A stretch of DNA of 64,000 bases from Edwardsiella anguillarum ET080813 (lineage in GTDB: Bacteria; Pseudomonadota; Gammaproteobacteria; Enterobacterales; Enterobacteriaceae): positions 1-64,000 of the forward strand of contig NZ_CP006664.1 of NCBI RefSeq assembly GCF_000264765.2. Direction: 5' to 3'. Of this stretch, positions 26,429-38,898 are shown piece by piece; positions within the stretch are counted from its first letter, which is position 1, and each line of letters begins with the position of its first letter. Below the pieces are notes generated by a model, which saw nothing but the letters and a program-made list of their open reading frames with translations, ran no database searches and was not told the DNA's origin. The translations under genes were made by a program, and so were the position numbers.

Positions 26429-27283
26429 TCAGCTGCCGTAGTGCGCCAGCAGCGTCCGCGCAGCCAGCTGCCCCAGCGCGTTGGCGGCAAACGGACTGTC
26501 TCCGCTCAGCAGCTTACGATCCTGATGCACCTGCCCCGAAATCGCCGTATTGACCAGAGTCATTCCCATCGCCTGTAGCCGCTCCCCAAAAAACCACGGC
26601 AGCTCGCCCGGCATATAGCCGATCGCCGGCGTTTGTCGGTCGGCGCTGTCGGGAAAGGCACACAGGGCATAGCCCCGCAGCGGATTATCTCCCTGCGCCA
26701 GGGAGATAAACGCCGCCGGACCGTGACAAATAGCGATCAGATAGCGATCGCTACGCATAGTCCAGCGGATCGTCTCCGCCACGTCGGCGTCAAAGGGCAG
26801 GCCGATCAGCGCACCGTGACCGCCGGGAATAAATACCCCGGCATAGTCCTGCTCTCCCGCCGTCAGAGCCGACAGCACCTCTCGCAGACGACGCGGGCGG
26901 CGCAACTGTGGCAGATAATGCTGATACAGCCCCTGAATCGCCGCATCTTCACGGGGCATCGCCCAATGCTCAAACTTCACCATCAGGCCCGAGGACGTAG
27001 CAATATCAAACGCAAAGCCCGCCTGGTGCAGATGATACATCGGCAGCAGCGTCTCTACCGGATGGTTTCCAGTGGAGAAAAGCGTGCCGTTCGCCATCGC
27101 GAGATAGCGCTCATCTGTCGCAATCACTAAGATTTTTTTACCACCGTCGTAGCGACGTGCATAGTCTGCGCCGCTCAGATCGGAAGTGGAACGGGTAAAT
27201 TGATTCAGCGAAAACGCCGAGGGGAAAAACGCATTCGGCTCCGCGCGATCGGGCACCGGTTGCTGACTGAGATTCTGTTTCAT
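26429..27283 (-). CDS. hchA: Glyoxalase III / protein deglycase Hsp31
   Basis: 284 residues from Met 27283, one more than E. coli HchA. Earlier in-frame Met codons exist, but GAGGA stands correctly before this one. It is a DJ-1/PfpI superfamily dimer that detoxifies methylglyoxal, repairs early glycation products and acts as a holding chaperone. The nucleophile Cys lies in the elbow AICHGPAAF (about 185) and the acidic residue in the GGHGALIG strand region. The C terminus SGDSPFAANALGQLAA is conserved. Convergent with the GlpM-like gene. Confidence 0.95.
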   Translation of the reverse strand: MKQNLSQQPVPDRAEPNAFFPSAFSLNQFTRSTSDLSGADYARRYDGGKKILVIATDERYLAMANGTLFSTGNHPVETLLPMYHLHQAGFAFDIATSSGLMVKFEHWAMPREDAAIQGLYQHYLPQLRRPRRLREVLSALTAGEQDYAGVFIPGGHGALIGLPFDADVAETIRWTMRSDRYLIAICHGPAAFISLAQGDNPLRGYALCAFPDSADRQTPAIGYMPGELPWFFGERLQAMGMTLVNTAISGQVHQDRKLLSGDSPFAANALGQLAARTLLAHYGS

Positions 27284-27699
27284 TCCATTCCTCATCGTGG
27301 CTATCAATATGCCAGTTAAGTATAGGAGGCACCGTCATTATCAAGGATGATCAAGCGTATTATTGTTTAACCGAAAGCCACTCGTCTCTGTATCCATTGG
27401 TGGCAACTGGAGCATCAACTCCCCACGCTACGAGCCGCCGCGCTTCTGCGGCAGCATGAGGATTTAGCCTTCATGGACGTAGGCTGGGTCCTTACCCTGC
27501 CCTGCCTCTCGTGACAAACCACAGGCTGCCCCGAGCATTTTGAGAACGCAGAGCGCCCCTCCATAGAAAGGCCTACTTGATAGACGGGTAAGTCATTCAT
27601 AACAGAACGCCCCGAAAACGGGGAATTTATTTCAAAATGAATAAAACGATCAATAAATATCAGTGTACCCCAGCAATATCAACTCTACTGAAATAGCAT

Positions 27700-28137
27700 T
27701 CATCCATCCTCGGATGATGAGCCTCTTTTAGCTTTTCTAAAATTATCATCATTTTTCACATACTCTAGCGAATCAATAATGATTCCAGAAATGCGCAGTA
27801 TATCATCTGGTGATAATATGTGTGTTTTGCTATTTTCGCATTCCAGCTTCGTCCTAGAGATTTCGTTAACTTGAACACCAGATAATTCTATCTAGAATAC
27901 TATACATAATGATTTCTTGTCATAAAATCTAAGTATCCACCGATTTGCCTTACCTTCAAAAAGAACGCTGAAATATGGTTCAGCATCCTTATGCCTTACA
28001 TCTACTTCATCCCTGATGATTTTTATGACCTTATTAAATATTTCAATTTCATTTTTTGTTGTAATTACATTTGGATTATTTGAATCAATAACATCAAAAG
28101 TATCGATGACATAAAAAAATGCTTTTGAAATCATCAT
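27700..28137 (-). pseudogene. Remnant of a restriction-endonuclease-like protein, amber-interrupted
   Basis: Eighty-one codons from 28137 end at TAG 27894-27892. The same frame then stays open for 63 more codons to TGA at 27700. Read through the amber codon, the whole matches, as I recall it, the C-terminal domain of stand-alone type I restriction (HsdR N-terminal-like) proteins: EIEIFNKVIKIIRDEVDVRH, then DAEPYFSVLFEGKANRWILR, then ILSPDDILRISGIIIDSLEY. The nuclease part that should precede it is missing; upstream the frame closes after about 14 codons. So both a nonsense change and loss of the 5' part are seen. Confidence 0.65.
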
Positions 28138-28583
28138 TATTAAGTCGTCACTCGTAATGCGCAGCGTGGCGTAAGATTGTCAAAGATAGTATTCTCTATA
28201 TAAATCCCCACATATGCCAATCGTGTTGATTATCCGTAATCAGCGCGAGGCGCTAATGTATGAAGATAAGAATAACTTTTGGATTGATCATTAGTCAAAA
28301 ACGATATTCAGCATACCGTATCTGATGGGAAGTTATTTACCATGACGAAGAGGGTATAGCCCCAAAGGTATGGAGCGATACATCGGTGTCTACAGGCTAC
28401 ACAGGGCAAAAATTATTATCTATAAGCGGTATACCAGGCAATAGTTGATCCATAATTCATCCAATTAGCCGGTGGGATACCGATGACGATTAGCAGGAGA
28501 AAATGGGCGGCAAGCTAGGTGTCTCGGTGTAATGAATGGCGCTTTGGTAATTTTTTGATACCCATTCGCATACTATAAAACCA

Positions 28584-28607
28584 AACGGAGGTTATTACAC
28601 CTCCGTT
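28584..28607 (-). terminator. Hairpin terminator after icd
   Basis: AACGGAGGT and ACCTCCGTT form a perfect 9-bp stem with a six-base loop. On the minus strand TTGGTTTTAT trails the stem, 24 bases beyond the icd stop; on the plus strand TGATTTTTC follows, so it may act both ways. Confidence 0.8.
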
Positions 28608-28630
28608 GATTTTTCTAACCACTCAGAAAA

Positions 28631-29884
<1,254 letters not shown>

Positions 29885-30115
29885 TAACCTATCCCTCCGC
29901 GTAACTCTCTCAGGCCTCGCCTGCGTTAACAGACGACAACCGGTTGATTTAATAAAAATTACACCTTATTTCTCGCTGTCATTTTGTTAAACCACTGTAA
30001 AACTTATGTCAATATTACTGAAATTAAAGACAGACGCCAATCGGAATCCATTTTTAGGTATAATCCGTGCGCCGCCGCACAATCCTGCGCGGACCGCTCC
30101 TTGCTAACATCCTAT

Positions 30116-30757
30116 ATGGCCACAGAAATGTCAAAAACAGCCCCCATTTCCCGCGCTCGGCGCCCGGCGTCATCCTCCCGCCGTCCCAGTATAGCCAAAC
30201 GCCCCGCGGCGCCGCGTCAGGTGGTGATTTTTAATAAGCCCTTCGACGTCCTGCCGCAGTTTACCGATGAGCAGGGGCGCGCCACCCTGAAAGAGTATAT
30301 CCCGCTGCAGGGGGTTTACGCCGCGGGGCGGCTGGATCGCGACAGCGAGGGGCTGCTAGTGCTGACCAACGATGGTCGACTGCAGGCGCAGCTAACCCAG
30401 CCCGGCAAGCGCACCGGCAAGGTCTACTATGTGCAGGTCGAGGGTGAACCTAGCGAGGCGGATCTGCAGCGCTTTTGCCAAGGGCTGACGCTGAAGGATG
30501 GCCCGACCCTGCCCGCCCTGGCCGAGCGCGTCACGCAGCCGGAGTGGCTCTGGCCGCGCAACCCACCGATCCGCGAACGCAAGAATATCCCGACCAGCTG
30601 GCTTAAAATCACCCTGTATGAGGGGCGTAACCGCCAGGTCCGCCGCATGACGGCCCATATCGGTTACCCTACGCTGCGCCTGATCCGCTATAGTATGGGC
30701 TCTCTTACCCTACAGGATCTAGCGCCGGGGGAATGGCGCCTGATCGACTGGCCCTGA
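30116..30757 (+). CDS. rluE: 23S rRNA pseudouridine(2457) synthase
   Basis: About 213 residues from Met 30116; Met 30128 is a second choice, and the longer frame to 29984 overlaps the promoter region of icd. RluE converts U2457 of 23S rRNA to pseudouridine. The RsuA-family catalytic motif is [17 protein letters not shown], with the Asp of RLD as the nucleophile. The C-terminal [20 protein letters not shown] segment is typical. The extra N terminus is basic and variable. Divergent from icd and followed by nudJ, as in E. coli. Confidence 0.93.
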   Translation: MATEMSKTAPISRARRPASSSRRPSIAKRPAAPRQVVIFNKPFDVLPQFTDEQGRATLKEYIPLQGVYAAGRLDRDSEGLLVLTNDGRLQAQLTQPGKRTGKVYYVQVEGEPSEADLQRFCQGLTLKDGPTLPALAERVTQPEWLWPRNPPIRERKNIPTSWLKITLYEGRNRQVRRMTAHIGYPTLRLIRYSMGSLTLQDLAPGEWRLIDWP

Positions 30758-30794
30758 TGGCCTCTGGCCACAGCGCCGCAGCGGAGGCATTACC

Positions 30795-31241
30795 GTGCTC
30801 AAACCCCATGTGACCGTGGCCTGCGTAGTTCAGGCCGAAGGGCGTTTTTTAATCGTGGAAGAGACCATTGACGGCCAGCCGCGCTGGAACCAGCCCGCCG
30901 GCCACCTAGAGGCCGGGGAGACCCTGCTGCAGGCGGCGTCCCGCGAACTCTGGGAGGAGAGCGGCCTCCGCGCCGATCCGCAGCATCTGCTACAGATCTT
31001 TCAGTGGGTGGCGCCAGACGCCACGCCGTTTCTGCGTTTTACCTTCGCCATCGATCTGCCGCGCATGGTCAACGCACTCCCCCACGACGACGATATCGAT
31101 CGCTGCCTGTGGCTAGACGCGGCGCAAATCCTTCGCGCCACGCAGCTGCGCTCCCCCCTGGTGGCGGAAAGCCTGCGCTGTTACCAGCGAGGCGCGCGCT
31201 ACCCGCTGACCCTGCTGTGCGCCTACCCCACCCTACCCTGA
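30795..31241 (+). CDS. nudJ: Nudix phosphatase NudJ
   Basis: 148 residues; E. coli NudJ has 153. The Nudix box G-x5-E-x7-REUxEExGU reads [20 protein letters not shown] and then SGL. The enzyme hydrolyses nucleoside tri- and diphosphates and hydroxymethylpyrimidine pyrophosphate of thiamine biosynthesis. It is 37 bases after rluE and upstream of mnmA, the E. coli order, probably one operon. Confidence 0.93.
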   Translation: MLKPHVTVACVVQAEGRFLIVEETIDGQPRWNQPAGHLEAGETLLQAASRELWEESGLRADPQHLLQIFQWVAPDATPFLRFTFAIDLPRMVNALPHDDDIDRCLWLDAAQILRATQLRSPLVAESLRCYQRGARYPLTLLCAYPTLP

Positions 31242-31333
31242 GGCGAACGGGGCACCGGAGAGGCGATGCGCGCGCGTGGGCAACGTGATAAAATGCGGTT
31301 TCGTTTATGTTCCACTCAGACTGCGAGAGTCTC

Positions 31334-32437
31334 ATGTCAGATAACAGCCAGAAAAAAGTGATCGTCGGAATGTCCGGCGGCGTCGATTCCTCCGTATCCG
31401 CCTACCTATTACAACAACAGGGATATCAGGTTGCTGGCCTGTTCATGAAGAACTGGGAAGAGGACGATAGCGACGAATACTGTTCAGCGGCTACCGATCT
31501 AGCCGATGCCCAGGCCGTCTGCGATAGGCTGGGCATCGAGCTGCATACCGTTAACTTCGCCGCCGAATACTGGGACAATGTCTTTGAGCTGTTCCTGCAG
31601 GAGTACCGCGCCGGGCGCACGCCCAATCCGGATATTCTGTGCAACAAGGAGATCAAGTTTAAGGCGTTTCTGGAGTTCGCCGCCGAAGATCTGGGCGCCG
31701 ACTACATTGCCACCGGCCACTATGTGCGCCGCCGCGACATCAACGGCACCACCCAGCTGCTGCGCGGCGTCGATACCAACAAGGATCAGAGCTACTTCCT
31801 GTACACCCTCAGCCACCAGCAGGTCGCGCAGAGCCTGTTCCCGGTAGGCGAGCTGGAGAAGCCCGAGGTGCGGCGCATCGCCGCCCAGCTGGATCTGGCC
31901 ACCGCCAAGAAAAAGGACTCTACCGGCATCTGCTTTATCGGCGAACGGAAGTTCCGTGAGTTTCTGGGCCGCTATCTGCCGGCGCAGCCGGGCAAGATCG
32001 TCACCGTGGACGGCGAGACGATCGGCGAGCATCAGGGGCTGATGTACCACACCCTGGGACAGCGTAAGGGGCTCGGCATCGGCGGTACCAAAGAGGGCAG
32101 CGAAGATCCGTGGTACGTGGTGGACAAGGATCTGGACAACAACGTCCTGGTGGTCGCGCAGGGCCATGACCACCCGCGCCTGTTCTCCAACGGCCTGATC
32201 GCCCAGCAGCTGCACTGGGTCGATCGTCGTCCCCTCGACGCGCCGCTGCGCTGCACGGTAAAAACCCGCTACCGTCAGGCCGACATCCCCTGTCGGATTA
32301 CCCCGCTCGCCGATGACCGCATTGAGGTGCGCTTCGACCAGCCCGTCGCCGCCGTCACGCCGGGGCAATCCGCGGTGTTCTACCAGGATGAGGTCTGCCT
32401 GGGCGGTGGGATCATCGAAACCCGCCTGCTCGACTGA
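31334..32437 (+). CDS. mnmA: tRNA-specific 2-thiouridylase MnmA
   Basis: 367 residues from Met 31334 ([16 protein letters not shown]); E. coli has 368. A frame from 31307 is open, but the conserved start is here. MnmA adenylates and thiolates U34 of Lys, Glu and Gln tRNAs with sulphur from the IscS-Tus relay. The PP-loop is [11 protein letters not shown]. The catalytic cysteines are in [10 protein letters not shown] (about 102) and STGICFIGE (about 199). The central [13 protein letters not shown] and the C-terminal barrel are intact. Confidence 0.98.
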   Translation: MSDNSQKKVIVGMSGGVDSSVSAYLLQQQGYQVAGLFMKNWEEDDSDEYCSAATDLADAQAVCDRLGIELHTVNFAAEYWDNVFELFLQEYRAGRTPNPDILCNKEIKFKAFLEFAAEDLGADYIATGHYVRRRDINGTTQLLRGVDTNKDQSYFLYTLSHQQVAQSLFPVGELEKPEVRRIAAQLDLATAKKKDSTGICFIGERKFREFLGRYLPAQPGKIVTVDGETIGEHQGLMYHTLGQRKGLGIGGTKEGSEDPWYVVDKDLDNNVLVVAQGHDHPRLFSNGLIAQQLHWVDRRPLDAPLRCTVKTRYRQADIPCRITPLADDRIEVRFDQPVAAVTPGQSAVFYQDEVCLGGGIIETRLLD

Positions 32438-32451
32438 TCGCGCCAGCGCTC

Positions 32452-32483
32452 CCCGCGCGCCCCACCGGTGCGCGGGTCTCTTC
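32452..32483 (+). terminator. Possible terminator after mnmA
   Basis: CCCGCGC (32452-32458) pairs with GCGCGGG (32470-32476), followed by TCTCTT. It stands 15 bases past the mnmA stop and would separate mnmA from the cyclase gene. Confidence 0.55.
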
Positions 32484-32595
32484 CGCTGTCTGGCTGGCTT
32501 TACATTCCCCCAGTGACGATTCCGCCCGCGCTTTTCGGTCGCTCGCCTCCCTGTGATAGACTAAGAAAAATCTTAATTTTGCGCCCGTAGTCCTG

Positions 32596-33651
32596 ATGAG
32601 CCCGCTGCAATCCCTCGACGTTCTGTATATCAACGCCTGCGTTACCTACGCCACGCTCTCCGTGAGCTATTTCGCGCTGAGTAAACAGGGGGCCCTGGGG
32701 CCCGCATCGCCGCTCTCCGGTCGTATTCTGTGGGGGATCGTCGCCGGCCTGCTCTCCTGGTATCTGACCGGCAGCAAGATGTACTTTACCGCGCAGATCC
32801 ACTACACCTTTGAAATCGTTCCCATGCTGCTGGTGACCTTCTTCGGCGGCTGGTGCGCCGGCCTGACGGCCTGGCTGCTCAACTTTGTCACCACCGGCGG
32901 CTTTGTCCTCGACAACCTGTTTATCGGCATGATGCTGGCGCCGGTGCTGATGGCGCGCGTGTGGCGGCACAATACCCTGCGCACCTTTATCCTGTGCATT
33001 TCGCTGGTGACGCTGTTCCGCCTGCTGATCGTTATCCCCTACGTGACCCAGCGCATCTATCTGCTGGACGTGCTGCTGCATCAGACCATCACCTACTTCT
33101 GCCTGCTGGTCTGCTACCAGACCCTGGCACTCAAGCAGCGCAGCATCAGCGCCTATTTCACCCTGAGCGAGTCGGCCCTGCGCGACCAGCTGACCCAGAC
33201 CAATAATCGCCAGGGGCTCCAGCAGCAGATCCTGCGCCTGGAGCACAGCCGCAGCGCCTGCTGCATCGCCATGATCGACATCGATAACTTTAAGCAAATC
33301 AACGATCGCTATGGCCATCTGTGCGGTGACCGGGTCTTGACCGCCGTCGCCGCCATCGCCTCGCAGACCCTGCAGTCCCGGGACTACATGGCCCGCTTCG
33401 GCGGAGAGGAGTTCGTCATCCTATTTCCCGGGAAGACGCTCGAGCGGGCCAACGCGCGCTGCGAGCAAATCCGTCAGGCTATCTGCAGTACCCCCATCTA
33501 CCTTTGCCATGACCAGCAAATCCGGGCGACCGCCTCCTTCGGCCTCAGCTATTTCGACGGTCGAGACAGCCTGCAGCAGGCCATCGCGCGGGCCGACGGC
33601 GCCCTATACCGCGCCAAGCGCCGCGGTAAAAACCGCGTTGAGTGCGCCTGA
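32596..33651 (+). CDS. Membrane-anchored diguanylate cyclase (GGDEF)
   Basis: 351 residues. The first 190 or so hold five or six membrane segments of the 5TM/LYT sensor kind, then a short linker. A GGDEF domain follows (about 200-350) with MIDIDNFKQINDRYGHLCGD and an intact active loop RFGGEEF. It should make cyclic di-GMP from two GTP. The product-inhibition I-site, RxxD before the loop, reads QSRD here, so feedback may be absent. In E. coli hflD directly follows mnmA, so this gene is an insertion into that order. No EAL domain is present. Confidence 0.9.
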   Translation: MSPLQSLDVLYINACVTYATLSVSYFALSKQGALGPASPLSGRILWGIVAGLLSWYLTGSKMYFTAQIHYTFEIVPMLLVTFFGGWCAGLTAWLLNFVTTGGFVLDNLFIGMMLAPVLMARVWRHNTLRTFILCISLVTLFRLLIVIPYVTQRIYLLDVLLHQTITYFCLLVCYQTLALKQRSISAYFTLSESALRDQLTQTNNRQGLQQQILRLEHSRSACCIAMIDIDNFKQINDRYGHLCGDRVLTAVAAIASQTLQSRDYMARFGGEEFVILFPGKTLERANARCEQIRQAICSTPIYLCHDQQIRATASFGLSYFDGRDSLQQAIARADGALYRAKRRGKNRVECA

Positions 33652-33813
33652 CGCACGGCGTAGGCGCCATCGTTTGCGCAGATGTGCGCCAGTTACCCGC
33701 GCCAATCGCCCGTGCCGCTAGGTTTAACGCCGCGTTTATGGCATGATCGTGCGTCAGAATCTGACACCGGTGCCGCGGCGCCGGTGTTTCGCTGCCCGCA
33801 AACAGGAGTCCAC

Positions 33814-35839
<2,026 letters not shown>

Positions 35840-35860
35840 CACGCTGAACTGTATGAAATT

Positions 35861-35886
35861 ACGCCACCCGTCTACGCGGGTGGCGT
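35861..35886 (+). terminator. Hairpin after purB
   Basis: ACGCCACCCG and CGGGTGGCGT form a perfect 10-bp stem with a six-base loop, 21 bases past the purB stop. No U-tract follows, so it may slow polymerase or protect the mRNA end rather than terminate alone. Confidence 0.5.
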
Positions 35887-36015
35887 CGCCGTACTCCTCC
35901 ACGCGCCCGCGGTCACACTGCGCCGACTTTTTGCTTCTGCCGCGCCCCGTCAGCGACTACACTGAGATCCTACAATATTGCTTATCATTGAGACCATCTC
36001 CGGACCCTGAACGCT

Positions 36016-36774
36016 ATGAGTGCCGACCCAACCCCACTGCTACACAAGCTGCGTGACGATCTCGCGCAAAGCGGCTCAATGCCGATCTATCTGCGCTTTA
36101 ACGAATCCATCCGCCAGGCCATCGCCCAGGGCATGCTGCAGCCGGGCGACTTTCTGCCCAGCGAGCGCGCCTTTACCGATGCCCTGAAAATTTCACGCAT
36201 CACGGTACGCAAGGCGCTGGCCTGCCTCGAGCAGGATGACATCATTGGTCGCGGACGCGGCTTTGGCACCCAGATCAAGCAGGTGCCCATGTCCTCGCTG
36301 GCCTACTCGCTGGCTAACATCAAGGGCTTCTCCGGCGAGGTCGCCATGCAGGGACGACAGCCCGGAACCCGCTGGCTGTCGCGCGAGCTGGTGCCCGCCT
36401 CGGCGACCATCGCCGACAAGCTGGACATCGCGATCGACACCCCGGTCTACCGCCTGGAGCGCATTCGCACCGTGGACGGTCAGGCGCTCTCCGTCGCCAT
36501 CTCCTACGTGATACGCGAGGCTATTGATGACTGTCAGGCGATCGGCGAATCGCTGTACGACTACCTGCGCGCGCGGCAGATTCAGTTCGGCCGCCTCTCC
36601 AGCCAAATCGGCGCCTGTCTGGCCGACCCCTCGCTGCAGCAAAAACTGGGGATCGGCGCACCGACCGCCATGCTGGTGATCCGCCAGGTGCTCAGCGATC
36701 GCGCCCGGCGGCCCCTGGAGTACAGCATTAACTACTGCCGCGGGGACATGTACGAATACACGGCGGAGGAGTAA
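36016..36774 (+). CDS. GntR-family (HutC/UTRA) transcriptional regulator
   Basis: 252 residues. An N-terminal winged helix lies at about 20-90 (GDFLPSERAFTDALKISRIT and VRKALACLEQDDIIGRGRG). A UTRA effector domain follows (about 105-245; PVYRLERIRTVDGQALSVAI). This family senses sugars, amino acids or their phosphates. The next gene, on the opposite strand, is an ADP-ribosylglycohydrolase. The pair recalls E. coli yegW (GntR) and yegU (ADP-ribosylglycohydrolase), so a joint function is likely. It lies between purB and phoP, where E. coli has nothing. Confidence 0.88.
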   Translation: MSADPTPLLHKLRDDLAQSGSMPIYLRFNESIRQAIAQGMLQPGDFLPSERAFTDALKISRITVRKALACLEQDDIIGRGRGFGTQIKQVPMSSLAYSLANIKGFSGEVAMQGRQPGTRWLSRELVPASATIADKLDIAIDTPVYRLERIRTVDGQALSVAISYVIREAIDDCQAIGESLYDYLRARQIQFGRLSSQIGACLADPSLQQKLGIGAPTAMLVIRQVLSDRARRPLEYSINYCRGDMYEYTAEE

Positions 36775-36825
36775 GCGGCGGGGCCATCCGTCGCGACGGC
36801 CCGCCCTTGACGGTGACGGCGCGGA

Positions 36826-37878
36826 TCAGCCCGCGCAGCGCCGCTGACGCAGGCGCAGCAGCCCGGCGCTGTAGTGTCCCATATCGCGCGGATTCACCTG
36901 GCGCAGCGTCGCCAGCCAGTCGGCGCGGATCCCCTGAACCCCGGACAGCGCCCCGCAGATCGCCGTCGCCATCGCCCCGATGGTGTCGGTATCACCGCCC
37001 AGGTTGGCGCACAGCTCGGCGCAGCGATTGGGGCACCCGCCGGCCAGGTCGACCATGGCGATCGCCGCCGGCACCGACTCAACGGTGTCAACCCCGGCGC
37101 CGATCAGCTGATACACCCGCTCGCTGCCCTGTTCATAGCCCGCCGCCGCCGCCGTCAGCGACAGCGCCAGCTCGATCCGCGCCGCCAGCGAAGGGCTGAA
37201 GGTCGATGGACGATAGCGCTGGGCATAGTCGGCAACGCCCGGCAGCGCCAGGCGGATTGTCGCCCAGTCGGCCCCCTCGATGGCACGGGAGACGGCCCAG
37301 GCGATCACGGTGGCGCCGGCGACTGCGATATCCGACTTGTGGGTGGGGCTGGAGGCCTGCCATACCTGCTCGACAAACACCGGCAGCGGCGCCGACGGCA
37401 GCAGACAGCCCAGCGGGGAGACCCGCATGGCGGCGCCGTTGGTCACCCCGTTGTTCTCCAGATCGGCAATGGCCACTCCCTCCTGCTGCGCGCTAAGCGC
37501 GCGGCGGGAGCTGGGGCCAAGAATATTGCGCTCAAAGGCACCGAACCCCTGCGCCCAGGCCATGATATTGCGCGCGATCAGCTCCGGGACGACCTCGCCC
37601 TCCGCTTCCAGCAGCGCATCGGCCAGCGCCAGCGCCATCGCGGTATCATCGGTATACTGTCCGGCGCCAAAATAGCAGGCGGCGCAGTTCTCCTGCGGCC
37701 CGTCCAGAAAGCGATCTATCCAGCCAAAGTGACGGCGCACGCGCTCACGCGGCCACAGCTCCGACGGCATCCCCAGCGCATCACCCAGCATCTGCCCGTA
37801 CAGCGCGCCGAGAATGCGCTGCTCGATCTCCGCTTCGCCCGTGGTTTGTGCGGTTGCCTGTGCGGCGGATAATGTCAT
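36826..37878 (-). CDS. ADP-ribosylglycohydrolase family protein (YegU-like)
   Basis: 350 residues from Met 37878, chosen because GAGGAAGG stands three bases upstream; the frame extends 22 codons further without support. The DraG/ARH fold signatures are seen: GALYGQMLGDALGMPSE near residue 20, the metal-binding YTDDTAMALALADAL near 75, and NLGGDTDTIGAMATAICGAL near 300, whose aspartates bind two Mg or Mn ions. Such enzymes remove ADP-ribose from proteins or small molecules; the substrate of YegU-like members is not known to me. Convergent with the GntR gene. Confidence 0.9.
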   Translation of the reverse strand: MTLSAAQATAQTTGEAEIEQRILGALYGQMLGDALGMPSELWPRERVRRHFGWIDRFLDGPQENCAACYFGAGQYTDDTAMALALADALLEAEGEVVPELIARNIMAWAQGFGAFERNILGPSSRRALSAQQEGVAIADLENNGVTNGAAMRVSPLGCLLPSAPLPVFVEQVWQASSPTHKSDIAVAGATVIAWAVSRAIEGADWATIRLALPGVADYAQRYRPSTFSPSLAARIELALSLTAAAAGYEQGSERVYQLIGAGVDTVESVPAAIAMVDLAGGCPNRCAELCANLGGDTDTIGAMATAICGALSGVQGIRADWLATLRQVNPRDMGHYSAGLLRLRQRRCAG

Positions 37879-38032
37879 ACCTTCCTCTCTCTCTGTCCGA
37901 CGGCGACGCTGCCGCGGCGCCATATAGTACCTTAATGATACCACAACAGACAGTCTACGGCAGCGATCCCCGCCGCCCCCGATCGCATTATTCCATCACT
38001 CAAGTGTCCACTATCGCCCCTGCCTCTCCTTC

Positions 38033-38067
38033 AGTTTACCTACCGTTGACGCTGCGGTGTTTATGGT
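38033..38067 (+). promoter_or_regulatory. PhoP box and -10 of the phoPQ promoter
   Basis: AGTTTA-CCTAC-CGTTGA (38033-38049) fits the PhoP direct repeat (T/G)GTTTA-N5-(T/G)GTTTA with changes in few positions. Twelve bases further stands TATGGT (38062-38067), a good -10. This spacing is that of PhoP-activated promoters, so phoPQ is probably autoregulated. The leader to the phoP ATG would be about 150 bases. Confidence 0.75.
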
Positions 38068-38223
38068 TAGCCGACGGAGGGTACGCTACGGCGGCCCGCC
38101 GCGGCCTAGGGAGAGTAGATCTCGGCATCATTTGCGTGGACGCTGCACAGACTTTCCGCTAGGGTGAAACAGTAGATCCGGCGAACGGCCGGTAACCCGA
38201 TTCGGGAGTGAAAGAATCTATAC

Positions 38224-38898
38224 ATGCGTATCTTAGTCGTCGAAGACAACAATCTGCTGCGCCATCACCTGTCGGTACAGATGCGCGAGCTGGGCCACCA
38301 GGTCGATGCCGCAGAAAACGCCAAAGAGGCGGACTTTTTTGTCCGTGAACAGAGCCCTGATATCGCGATCGTCGACCTCGGCCTGCCGGGGGAAGACGGC
38401 ATGAGCATGATCCGCCGCTGGCGCAGCGAGCAGATCACCCTGCCCATTCTGGTGCTCACCGCCCGTGAAAGCTGGCAGGAAAAGGTCGCGGTGCTGGAGG
38501 CGGGCGCCGATGACTATGTCACCAAACCCTTCCACTTGGAGGAGGTGCTGGCGCGCATGCAGGCCCTGATGCGCCGCAACAGCGGTCTGGCCTCGCAGAT
38601 CATTAGCATGCCCCCTTTCCAGGCGGATCTCTCGCGCCGCGAGCTGCGGGTCAACGAGACGCTGATCAAGCTCACCGCTTTCGAGTACACCATCATGGAG
38701 ACCCTGATCCGCAACAGCGGCAAGGTGGTCAGCAAAGATGCCCTGATGCTGCAGCTCTATCCCGACGCCGAACTGCGCGAAAGCCATACCATCGACGTAC
38801 TGATGGGGCGCCTGCGTAAAAAGCTGCAGAATGAATACCCAGGCGATGTCATCACCACCGTACGCGGTCAGGGCTACCGCTTCGACGTGCCGGCATGA
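38224..38898 (+). CDS. phoP: Response regulator PhoP
   Basis: 224 residues. Receiver domain with Asp51 ([11 protein letters not shown]) as phosphorylation site and the conserved Lys in [11 protein letters not shown]. The OmpR-type winged helix at about 130-222 contains [20 protein letters not shown] and [11 protein letters not shown]. With PhoQ it responds to low Mg, acid and cationic peptides, and controls Mg uptake, lipid A changes and virulence. The stop overlaps the phoQ start by ATGA. Confidence 0.98.
   Translation: MRILVVEDNNLLRHHLSVQMRELGHQVDAAENAKEADFFVREQSPDIAIVDLGLPGEDGMSMIRRWRSEQITLPILVLTARESWQEKVAVLEAGADDYVTKPFHLEEVLARMQALMRRNSGLASQIISMPPFQADLSRRELRVNETLIKLTAFEYTIMETLIRNSGKVVSKDALMLQLYPDAELRESHTIDVLMGRLRKKLQNEYPGDVITTVRGQGYRFDVPA

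Larger units (their letters stand above)
27284..28630. other. AT-rich scar region between hchA and icd
   Basis: About 1.35 kb with only one recognisable coding remnant (27700-28137). A CCCCG-aaaa-CGGGG hairpin followed by AATTTATTT lies at 27610-27632. A 61-codon minus frame at 27415-27600 has no family match and no good ribosome site. From 28140 to 28580 I see no gene. The low GC and the location at the 3' end of icd, a known integration site for e14-like elements in E. coli, suggest the residue of a lost mobile element. Confidence 0.6.

Noticed and set aside
27415-27600. 61-codon minus frame beside hchA
   Set aside because: No family match or ribosome site; counted as part of the scar region.
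31499-32368. 289-codon frame on the minus strand
   Set aside because: Antisense of mnmA.
37924-37943. GGTATC/GGTACT direct repeat before the ADP-ribosylglycohydrolase gene as a GntR operator
   Set aside because: GntR sites are usually inverted repeats; this one is direct, imperfect and overlaps a possible -10, so I did not list it.
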